This document shows, piece by piece, positions 12,976 through 24,434 of a stretch of 64,000 nt of DNA. The DNA is from Chromobotia macracanthus. Taxonomy: Eukaryota > Chordata > Actinopteri > Cypriniformes > Botiidae. Below the pieces are notes generated by a model. It ran no database searches, was not told where the DNA came from, and saw only the letters and a list, made by a program, of their open reading frames with translations. The stretch is from positions 4,598,001 to 4,662,000 of the forward strand of contig JAZGTH010000001.1 in the NCBI GenBank assembly GCA_036877525.1. Direction: 5' to 3'. Position 1 is the first letter of the stretch, and the number at the start of each line of letters is the position of its first letter. The translations under genes and the position numbers were made by a program.

Positions 12976-14749
12976 TTATTCCATTAGCCTGTCCGTCTCT
13001 CTTCAGTCCCGCCCCCCGGCATCCTCAGCGAATCCTGACACCAGCAGACTCTGTGACGTCTACCCTGGAGGACCAACTGTCCTTCCATAGCTTATCAAGA
13101 GAACTTATCAAACTCCTCAAGCGTCCCCTAGTTTCACTTTTCTTTAATAATCTCCAGGAACACTGGAGTGAGTGGGAGTGAGTGTGTGTGTCATAGTATG
13201 TTTGTAATGGAGACTGCTTAAGCAATGGTGAAAGTGTAGATGTAACTAATTTGGCTAAATACAGAGCAAGGTGGAGAGACAGGTAGTTTTGCATTATTGC
13301 CTCTAAGCTTTTGGATAAATTCATTAAGCATATGCCATCACAGGGCAGGGATACAGGTCTGTTGCCTCTTCCTTCACCCTAAACAGAAAGCAAGTGTGCA
13401 TGACAAAATGCATGTGTGAGGATGTGTGTCTGTTGGAGTGTCTGTGTGTGTGTCCAAGCCCTGATGTGGAGGAGATTGCAGTTCTCATGCTGAAATCTCA
13501 GGTAATCTGCAATGAGCAGAGTAGTCATCCAGGAAGACAGAGGGCGCTATGTTTGGATTTGTGTACAGATCTGTGTATATAGTCTCAATTTTACAGACCT
13601 TTAACAGAGATGATGGATTTTTGCAAATGAATAACTGTGTACAGATGGCCAAGAGCTTCTGTAGATATTGTTAGAAACAAAAGAAAGGTAAATATTTAAA
13701 AATCAAGCCTCTAAAATGGCCATTACGGAAATGCCTTGCCTTTTTATCAAATGTACATTTTTGGGGGTGCTCTGTTAATTTTAATAAGAAGTTAAAGGGT
13801 TTTACTCATAAATAAGAACTGAGAGCCTACCAACAGTCTCTGCTTTTTGATTTTAAAAATAACCTATATATATATACACAGTACTCAATAATCAATATTT
13901 AATGAATTATTTTAATTGTGTGACCAAGTACTTTCATTGCACGCAGATGAATGATAGATACTTTATTTAAAGCCCTTAATCTTTCATAACTTATTGGACC
14001 CCATAAAGTTTAAAATCCACTTACAAGTCAACATCATATAGACAAAATACAATAATTTAAAAATACTTCCCACACAAACACACTGAAACAAATGTTTACG
14101 TGGTTATTTCTAAGTGCCTTACCATAAATGCTTTAAATAATTATTAAAAATAACTTTTTAATAATAGTTAACACTATAACAGCCTTAACTACCAAGGTGC
14201 AAAAATAAATTGCCTTCAGTACAACTCTTACCCATTACTTACACATGAATCTCTATTAATAAAAATGAGAAAATGTCTTTTTTGTAAAGGTCAAATCTGA
14301 TTACAAAATTGGAACGAGTGTTGCTTGAAGACACAAGCAGAAGTATGAATTACCACAAACTCACGTTTTCCACAGCAGTTGTCAATTGCATTGCTTGGCT
14401 AATCCACCCCCCCAACCCCCCCAAACAGAATAACACTTATATTCATGTTAATTAATAGTGATATGACACTAATATATACAACCCACATCTGATAGTGACA
14501 CAACACCTTAGTATGTTACTTTCCAAGTTACCACACCTACTGACCTTAACACTCATCCCAAACCACACCAGAACATAGTAGGCGGAATTGGAATTCTTTT
14601 TAAATGATTTTTCTTGGAATTTCTAGTGTAATAAATCCCAAGCCAATCCATGATAAGGAAATGGCAAATCAGTTCATGGATCAGTAGTTAAAAGCAAAAG
14701 ACACGCACACTTGTAAGCCGCACAGCAGGAGGAAGAGGAAGTGATGCGT
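12976..14749. other. Convergent 3' UTRs of stk24 (+) and slc15a1 (-)
   Basis: No coding sequence is recognised. Plus-strand AATAAA hexamers lie at 14204-14209 and 14630-14635 (candidate stk24 ends). A minus-strand AATAAA lies at 13962-13967 (candidate slc15a1 end). If these are used, the two transcripts overlap tail to tail. Confidence 0.5.
13962..13967 (-). terminator. slc15a1: Candidate poly(A) signal of slc15a1
   Basis: AATAAA on the minus strand, about 780 bp past the stop codon. It is the only canonical hexamer seen in the expected direction and range. Confidence 0.4.
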
Positions 14750-17700
14750 CTAGATCTTCGTCTGTTTGAGCTCTGATGAAACAGAGTCTCTCTTTGTCAT
14801 CTCAAACTCTTTTTTCTTCTCCTTGTCTTCTGGCTCGTGCTCTATAAATTGAGCCTCGATCTCCGCCGGGTCCACGTAGGTGTAGAAGTAAGCCATGATC
14901 GCAAAGATGATACTCACGGCCACCAGGAGTGAGGCGAACAGTATGTATTCTGCCCACTGTAGAGGAGCAAAAACATGCCGATGAGATCACAGGTAACAGC
15001 TGCCAACAGTTAGTGGCTTTTACCTGACAATTTTCTCAAATAAGAACAGTGGTTTCAGCAGTATACCTGGTCTGGAAGTGTTCCTGCCTCAGCCACAATA
15101 AGCACGATAATGTTGCCCACAGCAACAGTCAACAGCCAACCTGCCTGCAGGACTGACTTCATGTTGCTTGGAGCCTAAATACCACAGAAACAAGCCAAGA
15201 TGATTTCTACTTAATTCCATTCCAGAGTTTAGCTCCAACCTTAATCAAACACCCGAAATGGCTAATCAAGATCCTTAAGGCAAAGTGACTTTAAATAGGG
15301 ATGGAAATAAACTCTGGAGGACATGGCATTTCAGGAACCGTGTTCAACTGATTGACAATTTGTTAATTACAGCGCCCCATACCTGTGAATAGGAGAAGTC
15401 CAGGCCAGTGACGGAGAACATCACTTCTCCGCAGGTCAACAGAAAGTACTGAATGACCTGCCAGGCCATGTGGATGGTGTTCGGCTTGATATCCTCTGTT
15501 TTCTTAATGCCTTCACACTGCACACACACCCAAACAGAACAGCCAAGCCAGCACATCACTAGATTTGCTAATTCATTCTGGACATTGTAGTTCATTCATT
15601 TCTAGTAATATGACAGTGGCTTTTTCTCAATGCTTTTCTGCAATCTAGTTTTAAATGGACGAATGCTATCATGCTATTTTTTACAGTCTTTAAATTAAGA
15701 CCTACATTTGGTCCAGCAGTGAAGTTGTTGGTGATCAGGACCGTGTAGGCACTACCGAAGCCCAGATGCATGACGTAATCGCATGTCTCTCCTTTTGCAT
15801 TTGAAATAGTGAAGACCACTCTAGGAAGGTGAATGAAAACAAATGAAAAACAAGCAGGCAGTTAAGATGCTGCGCTAATGTTGTTTCCTGTAGATTTCTG
15901 TTCATTAGAGATACACATCCCCTCTGTATTTGCACTTATTGTATTTGCACATATATATATACCATAGCTACCCTGTATTTGTACAGTTCACTATAGGCAC
16001 ACGCATAATGCAAACAAAATTCATAGATCACCAAGACTATACGTACTTGCCCTGGGGAACGCTGGTGTAGTTTGATACTTTTAATGGAGCGATAATAGCC
16101 AGTGTGTCAGACTTTCTTGAGATGTTCAGCTCTGAGTGAAAGCCATTCACAAACCTAGGAGACATGAGTTTAAGCACTTAGTTTCCAGCCAATACTATCT
16201 GAAGTATTGTTGATACATTTGAATATTCATAATTGACAGACAATCACATTTTAAAATAAAACAAACATGCATTACAAGAAAATGTTTAGAAATATACTGA
16301 CTTGATTTCATTAGCGCCTTGCTCTGGTTTCATTGTTAAGTCCGGAGTCTATGAAATGAAAGTAAATGAAATAAATTGTTGATCAGAATACCAGATTACA
16401 ATGTTACACGTATAATCACAGTATTTCCATTACATGGGTATTACAAGTAGCAGATTTATAACATGAGATCTTTAGGGACTCTTACATTTCCTTGTATTCC
16501 CGCATAATTAACTAAAAGTGTTTGCCTCTCTCCTTTCGTGACATGAACAGTGAGAGGTCTTCCTCCTTCAACCGATACTGTAATACTCTCACTGTCAAAA
16601 TTCATATATTCACCTGAGACCTGGAAGAATATGAGCACATCAACATCAAGTTCTGTAGTGTTTATGTACAGTAGTGTTTATGTATTAGTAGTGAGGACTA
16701 GGGAAAAGAACACTTTCTTGGTGGATTGTCATGATGTGCAACTTGCCTCAAATGCAGAAACTTCCAACGGTTCTTGTCCGCCCAATGAAACGGCCAGAGA
16801 TGTGTTTTCCACGTTCAGGAGCCTCAGCTGGGATTGGGAACTGGAGGGGAACTTCGGCATTGTGTTCTGTTGGATTGGAAGAAAATATACCATTTATTTT
16901 CCTTGTTGAAAGTGTGAATCAACTGCATTGTGACTAAAAATCATTTCAGAAAGCTGAGTACATAAATGAACTGAGGTGCCAATTAGAACCCTGCACCAGT
17001 AACCACCTGAGTGCTTTTCATAGGTTCTTTGAAACAGAATTGCAAATAACATCCAGCTTGTCAACCGCTAAACTGTAGGAAGTGTGCGTTATTTGTGTGC
17101 GTTACTCACATCAATTTGAATTTGCAAAAGGGCAGCAGCCACAAATGCTAATGCAGCCAGCAGCATGCCAACAGTTATCCTACGCAGAGGCCTGGAATAT
17201 CACCACACACATAAACATATATAGAAATGTAATTTATCTTTAGGATCTCAGAATAGGATATATATGGCATTTGAATCAGAAAGGCTGTTACTCAGCTGCA
17301 CTTACGTGAAGTTAAGGTTGCACTTTTTGATGAGTGGGTACACTGCACTGTCCATAATGGGCACCATAAGCACGATCAGAATGGGGTTCACAATCTGCAC
17401 CATAACACATAAATAGATGCTGTCAGTCCACATTATGAACATAAACACCATGTAAATTACCATGTTCTAACTTGATTAATCCTAATTAATCATTATGTTA
17501 AAAATATTCATAATGCAGTTACAGTCACACAAAACAAATCTTACCTGCATCTGATCTGGTTGAACAACAAACGCTCCCTTCGGTGGCAGACAAAAGAGAG
17601 AAACAGTGAATTATAGCTAATCTGGTACATTCTGGTACAAATTGATTCTGAATGTTCCCTAAAACTGATTCTAACTTACAAAGTTGCCATCCATAGTGGT

Positions 17701-20700
17701 GGCCTGGAGAGTCCACCGGGAGCCCTGAGAAAACAAAACTCATGGTAAACGACAAAGATTGGAAAACACATACTAAAGGTGTGAAGGGTTTGTGGCATCA
17801 CTGTTTGTGTTTATACTGACCTGCTGATCAAATAAAGCCCAGAACATCGGCAGGGGAATATAGAGAAACAAAACCTTCAACACCATCTTCACTTGAGCAA
17901 TCAGTAGTTTCTGCAAAGACAGAGAGACCGTGAGTGTGTGTGTTCTGTCTCATTTTATATTATGTATTTACTTTTGTGCATTTGGCAGATCCTTTTATCC
18001 AAAGAAACCTGCAGTGCATTCAAAGTATACATTTTATCAGTTTGTTTCCTGGGAATTGAACCCACAACATTGCTGTTTCAAGCACAATGTGCTGCCAGCT
18101 TAGTTACAGGAACACTAGCTGAACACAAGAATATTAGTGCAAGTGGTGTGTGTGTTCTTGTTTTTCTACCATTATAGGGTATGTCTCCACAATGATGGAA
18201 AAAGTCACACACACCTTGGAACCAGCCAACAGTCCCCACAGGGAAAATTGATTATTAAACATACTAAATGATGCTTTTTGAAAATGTAAAAGGGTTTCTG
18301 TGAGGGTTAGGTGTAGGGGTAGGGTAAGGATTAGGAGATACGGTATAAAAGTCCTATGGAAAGTCTCCACAAAGCAAAGAAACCTATTGTGAGTGTGTGT
18401 AACATACATTATATTTCTCTTCAGCCCAGTCCATCCAGTGCGGTCTCTTTGGGAACTGCCTTGCACGTTTCTTGAAACGGTTCTTAATTGCGAACTGCAA
18501 CAGAGAAAACAATTATTCACGGATCACACTGGATGTGACACTACCATGTGACTTGATGTTATATGCCAGATGTTACAGCTGAATTAATAAATTAACTAGT
18601 TACATGTTATTTACAGAGCTTAATTCAAAGCTTTGTTCAAATTTTTGGTAAATAATTTAAACACTAGAGTGTGCTCTGTATTTTTTATCTTTAATATATA
18701 TTTTAATATGAATCAATTGAATATTAAAGGTTTAAATCTCTTATTGGTCTTTATCAAACATCCAGGTGATGTGGTTTATATACTAAAGTTACATTTGGAA
18801 ACGCTTTGCCCTACGGTTCAATTTCACCATTAACTTTATATTCTAAATACCATTTACAGCATGTATTAATCTGGGTTAATGTTAATTGATATTTTGTCAA
18901 CATAGATTAACTAATATTAATGAATACAACTTAAAATGCGAAACATGAATATTAATGTACAATGAACATTAACCAAGATTAATAAATGCTGTAAAAATAC
19001 TGTTCATTGTCATTTTTACTATATTCCATGGCATTAACCAATATTAACTAATTGAACCTTGATTTTAAAACACTATTCTTTCACTGCTTTAGAAACACTG
19101 ATATTTGCTTCAGAAACAGTTAGTGTCTATACATGATACTATTGTAATATGGAAATATTGAAATAATACAGAATAGCAGCTCTTACTCCAATGCAACTGA
19201 TGACCTGCAGCAGGATGTTGCCCTTAGGTTTGTCCATAACATACATGCCTCTGCCGACAATGAACACAACTGCATAGAGAATAAACATGAGAATAAACAT
19301 GAGAATAAACATGAGAATAAACATGAGAATAAACGAGTTAGAGAAAGTCAAGGCTGCCACCCAGCGGCTATAAAGAGTATCGACTCACTGAGAGCCACCA
19401 CCATGAGAGCGGCCGGGACCCCGAAGGCCAGCGGGTAACACTTCTGCTGGGTGTGGATACCACACTCCTGAGCTGAGGGACAGAATACAGTCACACGAAG
19501 AAAATTATCAATAAAATATCAATAAATGCAAAGCGTGCAAATCTAATCTGAACCACGCATGCGCACACGCACCTCTCAGAATGGGCGTGATGAGAGTAGA
19601 GAGAAGACTGCCGGCGTTAATGGACAGATAAAAGATGGAGAAAAAAGTGCTTCTTTGTTTTTCCTAAAAAAGATGAAAAACATCAGTCAAACATTTAACT
19701 AAGCTCTGTCAGACACAAGCTAAATCCCTACATGTCATGGCCCAAAGTTGGTAAGGTTTAGAGACAAAAGCACCATAAAGTACTTATGAATTCTTGTGAG
19801 AATTGGGGATGCTGGTACATCTGTCAGAGTCTGATTGCATGACTACATGTTTCACGCTTTGGCATTTTGACATCTGACTTTTGTCCCTGTGGCGGGGTGG
19901 AGGAGGGTAAAGGTACATGTGAATCAGTAGAGTATCTCTGTTTGTTAATATCTAACACTCTGTATCAGACACAACCTTGAGCTCTCATCATGTGAGCTGA
20001 TTAGCATCAGTCCGTCTCTAAGATAGTTTACAATAAGTTCCATTTGTTAACCAAATAACAATAAGCAATATTTACAGCATTCATTATTAACAGTGAATTA
20101 GTGAATGCACAATAAACTAGCTTGAACAAACAATGAAGAACTGTTTGTATTAACTAACATTTTATATATTATACATTGTTCATTGTTAGTTCACGGTAGG
20201 TAATGCATTAACTCAGAATGTGTATGCGCCTGTTGCATGTGTGTAAACAGTATGTATGTGTGTAGAGGGACACATGCCTGATGGTCTTCAAACTGATCTC
20301 CTCCAAACGCAGCCACACAGGGTTTAATGCCCCCTGTCCCCAAAGCAATAAGAATGAGTCCAGTCATGGCCAGAGCACTTTAAAACAAAAGGGATGCAAC
20401 ATTACCCCAAAGGTCATTCCCATGCAAATAATGTTATACAGGCAAAGATCACATATCTTACATATATATCATATATTGTATTGTATTGTTTTTTAATATA
20501 ATGCATGCCCTAAGAGTCAACTCACATATGTACAGTTAAGTTGTCAGGGGTGCCATCTCTATTGGAGTCTGTGATGTCATGGATGGCACTGACGGCCATG
20601 GTCACCTGGCCAATAGTGTACACTATAGACAGCGACACGATAGTCCTACAGAAGGAGATGGGCTGTATATATGTATGTGTACATATATATGTATATAGTA

Positions 20701-21901
20701 TTCAAATACGTAAAAAATTAATAAATCTTAATTCACTTTATGCTTTATAACAACTTATAACAATTTTACTTTATACTTTATTATGTTGACCTAAATCACT
20801 GTTACTATGATTATCACTGCATACTACACACAGTATACACTGCATACGGCATTCCTGGTGGGTGAAAGATTGTTGTGTACCAGGGATCCTACACTAGATC
20901 AGTCCTCACTTAAACACTCACTTGAACTTGCCCAGCCATGAGTCGGCTATTATGGCCCCCAGAATGGGTGTTAGGTAACACAGAGCCAGAAACGTGTGGT
21001 AGATGGTGGTGGCAAAGTCATCATCCCAGCGGAGAAAATACCTGAAGTACAGCACCAACACAGCTGCAACACAGAGAAGGCAAAGAGGAGCACAGAGATA
21101 AGCACAGATAAACACAGAGATCAGTTAAGTGTTAAAAATGGCACAGGGTAAGATTGATGGGAGGAATTAAACAGAGAGAGTGATGGAGGGATCAGGGTGA
21201 AATAAGCAGAGAAATGAAGAATCAGCTGAGTCTATGTGAACCTTCATGTTAGAACATGAGTACCAGAGATAAAAACAGTTCACAGATTGTTTTTGAGTGT
21301 TTGTGTGGTTTACTTTCTCTCACCTCTCATGCCATAGTAGGAGAATCTCTCACAAAACTCATTCACCACAATGAAAAATATACTGAGAGGATATCCACAG
21401 CACTCCACCTACAAATAAACAAAGCCGTTCAGATGCTGACATCTTCATAAAACTTTTTCTGATAACATATCATTTGTCCCAAAACTTTAAGAGTGGCATA
21501 GAAGTTTTGAGAATGTTTATCTATTAATCATGTTGAAAAGCACCACCTTTAAATTGTTAGGAACTAGAAACCTGCAGTTGTATTGACCTAGAAAACATTC
21601 TGAAAGTGACTAACATTGATTCGAGGATACTTTTCACTTACACTTTTCTTGTGCTTCTTCCCACTCCCTTGCTCTTTGTCTGCAAAACATCACGCAAAAT
21701 GTCATTACAACAGTCTGTTGTGCGAATTTGAATTTTCCAACTAAAACCACACTTGTTTGCTCGGTAACAAATTGATGTGCAATTTCAAATTATTGTTGAT
21801 CATCCTCTTAAATGTTGAACAAGAATAATAACACATGCATAAATATGTATTTTTATTTTCATTTTGGCAGGTGTCCATATGCAGGTTCACTTACCTCCCA
21901 T
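14750..21901 (-). CDS. slc15a1: Solute carrier family 15 member 1 (PepT1), complete, 23 coding exons
   Basis: Proton-coupled di/tripeptide symporter (POT/PTR2 branch of the MFS) of the intestinal brush border; 716 residues deduced, human 708. Exons in transcript order: 21895-21901, 21642-21679, 21324-21408, 20922-21063, 20526-20645, 20278-20377, 19573-19663, 19389-19472, 19187-19269, 18408-18494, 17821-17910, 17680-17724, 17545-17577, 17306-17394, 17110-17191, 16747-16866, 16486-16620, 16302-16348, 16047-16154, 15706-15820, 15383-15517, 15067-15174, 14750-14956. Seen: proton-site motif EFCERF (E32, E35, R36), Y65-H66, PTR2 signature IADSWLGKFKTIVSLSIVY, second signature FYLSINAGSLLS, W303, D350 and E598. 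All match functional residues known in mammals. K291 replaces human R282. Residues about 390-580 form the extracellular loop between TM9 and TM10. Two introns use GC donors. The cytoplasmic tail is acidic then basic, ending KQTKI. Confidence 0.97.
15706..17191 (-). other. slc15a1: slc15a1 exons 15-20: TM9 and the extracellular domain
   Basis: Six exons encode the segment after ITVGMLLAALAF: the variable, beta-rich extracellular domain typical of animal PepT proteins (bacterial POTs lack it). N-glycosylation sequons are visible, for example NTS, NIS, NYT and NFT. This is the least conserved part relative to mammals. The exons remain in phase, which supports the boundaries. The domain's role in binding trypsin is family knowledge. 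Confidence 0.85.
17972..18143 (-). repeat. Degenerate tRNA-derived SINE in a slc15a1 intron
   Basis: Read on the minus strand it shows TAGCTTAG..., a GGGTTCAATTCCC box B and the tail with TTGGATAAAAGGATCTGCCAAATGC. Same family as 32152-32304 but more decayed. Confidence 0.7.
18160..18420. repeat. Interspersed repeat with GGGTTAGGTGTAGGGGTAGGG core
   Basis: Shares GTGAGGGTTAGGT...AG.GG and TATGGAAAGTC/TATGGACAGTC segments with 25170-25455. It resembles a repeat frequent in fish genomes that ends in a GT microsatellite. Class not assigned. It abuts slc15a1 exon 10. Confidence 0.6.
18820..19060. repeat. AT-rich palindromic repeat (ATTAAC... type)
   Basis: Repeated TTAATG/CATTAA words with TTTACAGCATGTATTAATC and its mirror GATTAATAAATGCTGTAAA imply a fold-back element. 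A related copy is at about 20035-20215 two introns away. Confidence 0.55.
19277..19334. repeat. 12-bp tandem repeat next to a splice acceptor
   Basis: Four exact copies plus one diverged copy of GAGAATAAACAT. On the slc15a1 strand the unit reads ATGTTTATTCTC and lies 5 nt upstream of the acceptor CAG (19270-19272) of exon 9. Confidence 0.9.
20035..20215. repeat. AT-rich palindromic repeat, second copy
   Basis: AACAATAAGCAATATTTACAGCATTCATTATTAA followed by the mirror-like ACATTGTTCATTGTTAG. Related to the element at about 18820-19060. In a slc15a1 intron. Confidence 0.5.
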
Positions 21902-21999
21902 GATGGCTGCTTTGTCAGGGGTCACCTTCTAATTCTTTTGTAAAGAATATCCTTTACACACTCACACACACTCCCCGAGACAGATGGAGCTGTATTCTG

Positions 22000-22060
22000 A
22001 GGACCCAGCACACAGGTAAGCAGGGTTTTATAGACTCTGGCCAATAAATGTAGCCTCAGT
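22000..22060 (-). promoter_or_regulatory. slc15a1: TATA-box promoter of slc15a1
   Basis: On the minus strand TATAAAACCC covers about 22023-22032, so the start site should lie near 21995-22002 and the 5' UTR is roughly 100 nt. ATTTATTGG just upstream (about 22040-22048) carries an inverted CCAAT and resembles a caudal-type (Cdx) site. CDX2 control of intestinal PepT1 is known in mammals; its use here is inference. Confidence 0.6.
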
Positions 22061-23520
22061 CACCACTGAGTTAAAATAGGATTGACGTGGTAATTTATGA
22101 CAACACGTGTGAACACATATATGACTGTGAGTGTATGTGTGTGTGGGTGGGGAATGAGAGAATTGTAGGAGTTGTTTAGTTATTTAGGGCTTCCTTATCA
22201 AGTTATACAGCAAATCAAACAATGTGAACTTTTAGCCTTTGTAATAAAATAAAAAAACAACAACAAATCTTTCATCAAACCAAAAATCAAGATCTGCTAT
22301 CCGTAAAAGTGCTACAATTGACACATTTCTGTGCTGTCCAGATATTGTTTTATAATCAAAGCTTAAATGTAATTAGAAGCTCTTGTTAAGAAGTTCAGGG
22401 TCTTTCAGTATAAACACATCTCTATTGTGAGAAATACTGAGTAAAATATTGCATAAAATAAAAGAACATTTTCCTTAATATGACCTAGCTAATGAAGATA
22501 GAAATGGCTACACTGCAGGGTTATTTAATGTAATAATTAACTCTTTTCACATGGTCAATAGCTACAACTGCAGACTGACAGAATGTTGATCAGATATGCC
22601 AGATAACGCTGGCACTTCGAAACACTGCCAGCACATCAACATGTGATGCCCTGATAATGACATTTATTACTTCGTCCAGATACTGTTAGATGCAACCCTG
22701 TTACATAAACACCTGCCACAGTATCATCACAAAGTGAAGGGGTTTAGTGACTGTGAATTCAGAGTGTTGTGAATGACTCTTCCACAAACCACAATGTCAC
22801 TGTCAGCTGTTACACAGTATTGAAATGATAATTTATCTCTATATACTGACAAGATGAATAGGCCAAAACCAGAACGTCAACACTCACACGACCGAAGACT
22901 GGACGATGTCTGACGATGAAAGAGACAGAGAAAGTGAGTGAGGGAGTAAACAAACTGCCCCCTCCCAGAGTTTCTGCTGGTATACAATAGTTTGGAGAGG
23001 GGCCAGATGGACAGTGTGTGTGTGGATGTGGATGAAGAGGAAATCTAGTCAGCAGGTTTTATTCAGAATGCAGAGTAAAAACAAAGTTGTAAGCAACAGT
23101 TTCAATACTTTATTTTTAATTATTTATTTATAATTCTCTGTCTAAACAACATTTTGAGTGCTTTTAATCTGGAAGAGATCATTTATGACAGGATTAATGA
23201 TGGGCAATTGATATTGCAAATGTGTCTAAAGGCTTTATAATCTGGAGTAAGAACACTGTGTTGGGCTATAAATCAAGAACTAAAGAGACTATAAATATTG
23301 TACAGATGAGGAACATCAATCAATTTATAATGAACTTTATAAAGATCTTGGTTTGTGAAGGAAATAATAAAGTACACTATAATAAAGATAAAAATGTTTA
23401 GAAGCAGCAATTTCTTCAAGACTGATGAGCAAATCAAAACTGATCTGTACTCAGTGTGACTGCGTGTTCAGACTCGACACTCACTTTGAATGAAAAACTG
23501 AAGTAAACTAATATAAGATA
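22061..23520. other. Intergenic region between slc15a1 and dock9
   Basis: AT-rich with no coding segment recognised on either strand. It probably carries slc15a1 upstream control elements and the end of the dock9 transcript. Confidence 0.6.
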
Positions 23521-24434
23521 ATACATTTTATTCAGAGTTTATGGGGACATTAATATGTTTCCAGAACGGTAACATTCTTTTAAATAAAAATAACCCCCCC
23601 CATATTCAATCCCCTGATAAAAAACAATTTACATTAAAACAAACATTACAGAAAGGTTATAAAAATCCTTGTTCATCTCTTTTGTCCATATATATTTCAC
23701 ATCTAGCCCTCCCACTTTGGCAAGAGATCTTCAGAACACAAAAACAGGACAAAGAAAGAATTATTGCACTCTCCTACAAAAAACAGCACTTGTTTCTTGG
23801 CTTTTAACATCTCTACAGAAAAAGTAAAAGTGGGTTTGTGGGAAGTTTGAGTGGCTCAGGTAATCACGCGTATATATTGTACAGTAAAGCTCAAACCTTC
23901 TGCTACACTAAAGCACAGCTATATTCACTTTGCTGAAGCTTAACTGACAATCACTGCCCAGAGGGAGGAAGTGATATCACAGCCCCCCTCTCAGCACAGA
24001 GCAGCAATGAATGTAATAAAGGGGAATTTACAGTATATAAGAAGAGGAAACATCCTGATGGAAGAAAATTAAGGAATGTGAAAGTAAATAGGCAGAGTCT
24101 TAACTGTTAAATGTTTCTGGTTGCTTAAGGAATACAAACAAAAATACTCTTCACAGGAAAGCTGTGGGCAGAGAACACCTTCTTGGGAAATAACTCGCCA
24201 TTCCAAGCACAGGACACACCTGTTCTATTCCAGTATCCTGGATGTTGATTGATGGGCAATTTCTTCAAGAATGTGTGAACATCTGTGCTAGCTCAAGTCA
24301 CAACAGAGGAACAGACCAAGTGACAAATAGCATTTATTCATTGCTCTTTCATTGTTCTTACGCCTTTATGCATTATGCATTCATCTCACTCTAGCTTTGA
24401 GTACAGTCAGAGGTTTAAGGCCAGGGGTCAGAGG
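23521..24434 (-). other. dock9: Probable 3' UTR of dock9
   Basis: Extends from the stop codon (24435-24437) to minus-strand AATAAA signals. One lies at 24333-24338 (short form) and another at 23527-23532 (long form). No conserved coding sequence is seen. Confidence 0.5.

Noticed and set aside
19277..19334. Tandem repeat considered as a CRISPR-like array
   Set aside because: No spacers, a 12-bp unit and a eukaryotic intron context.
19139..19360. 73-codon minus-strand frame with MFILMFIL repeats
   Set aside because: It is the translated 12-bp tandem repeat running into slc15a1 exon 9, not a separate membrane peptide.
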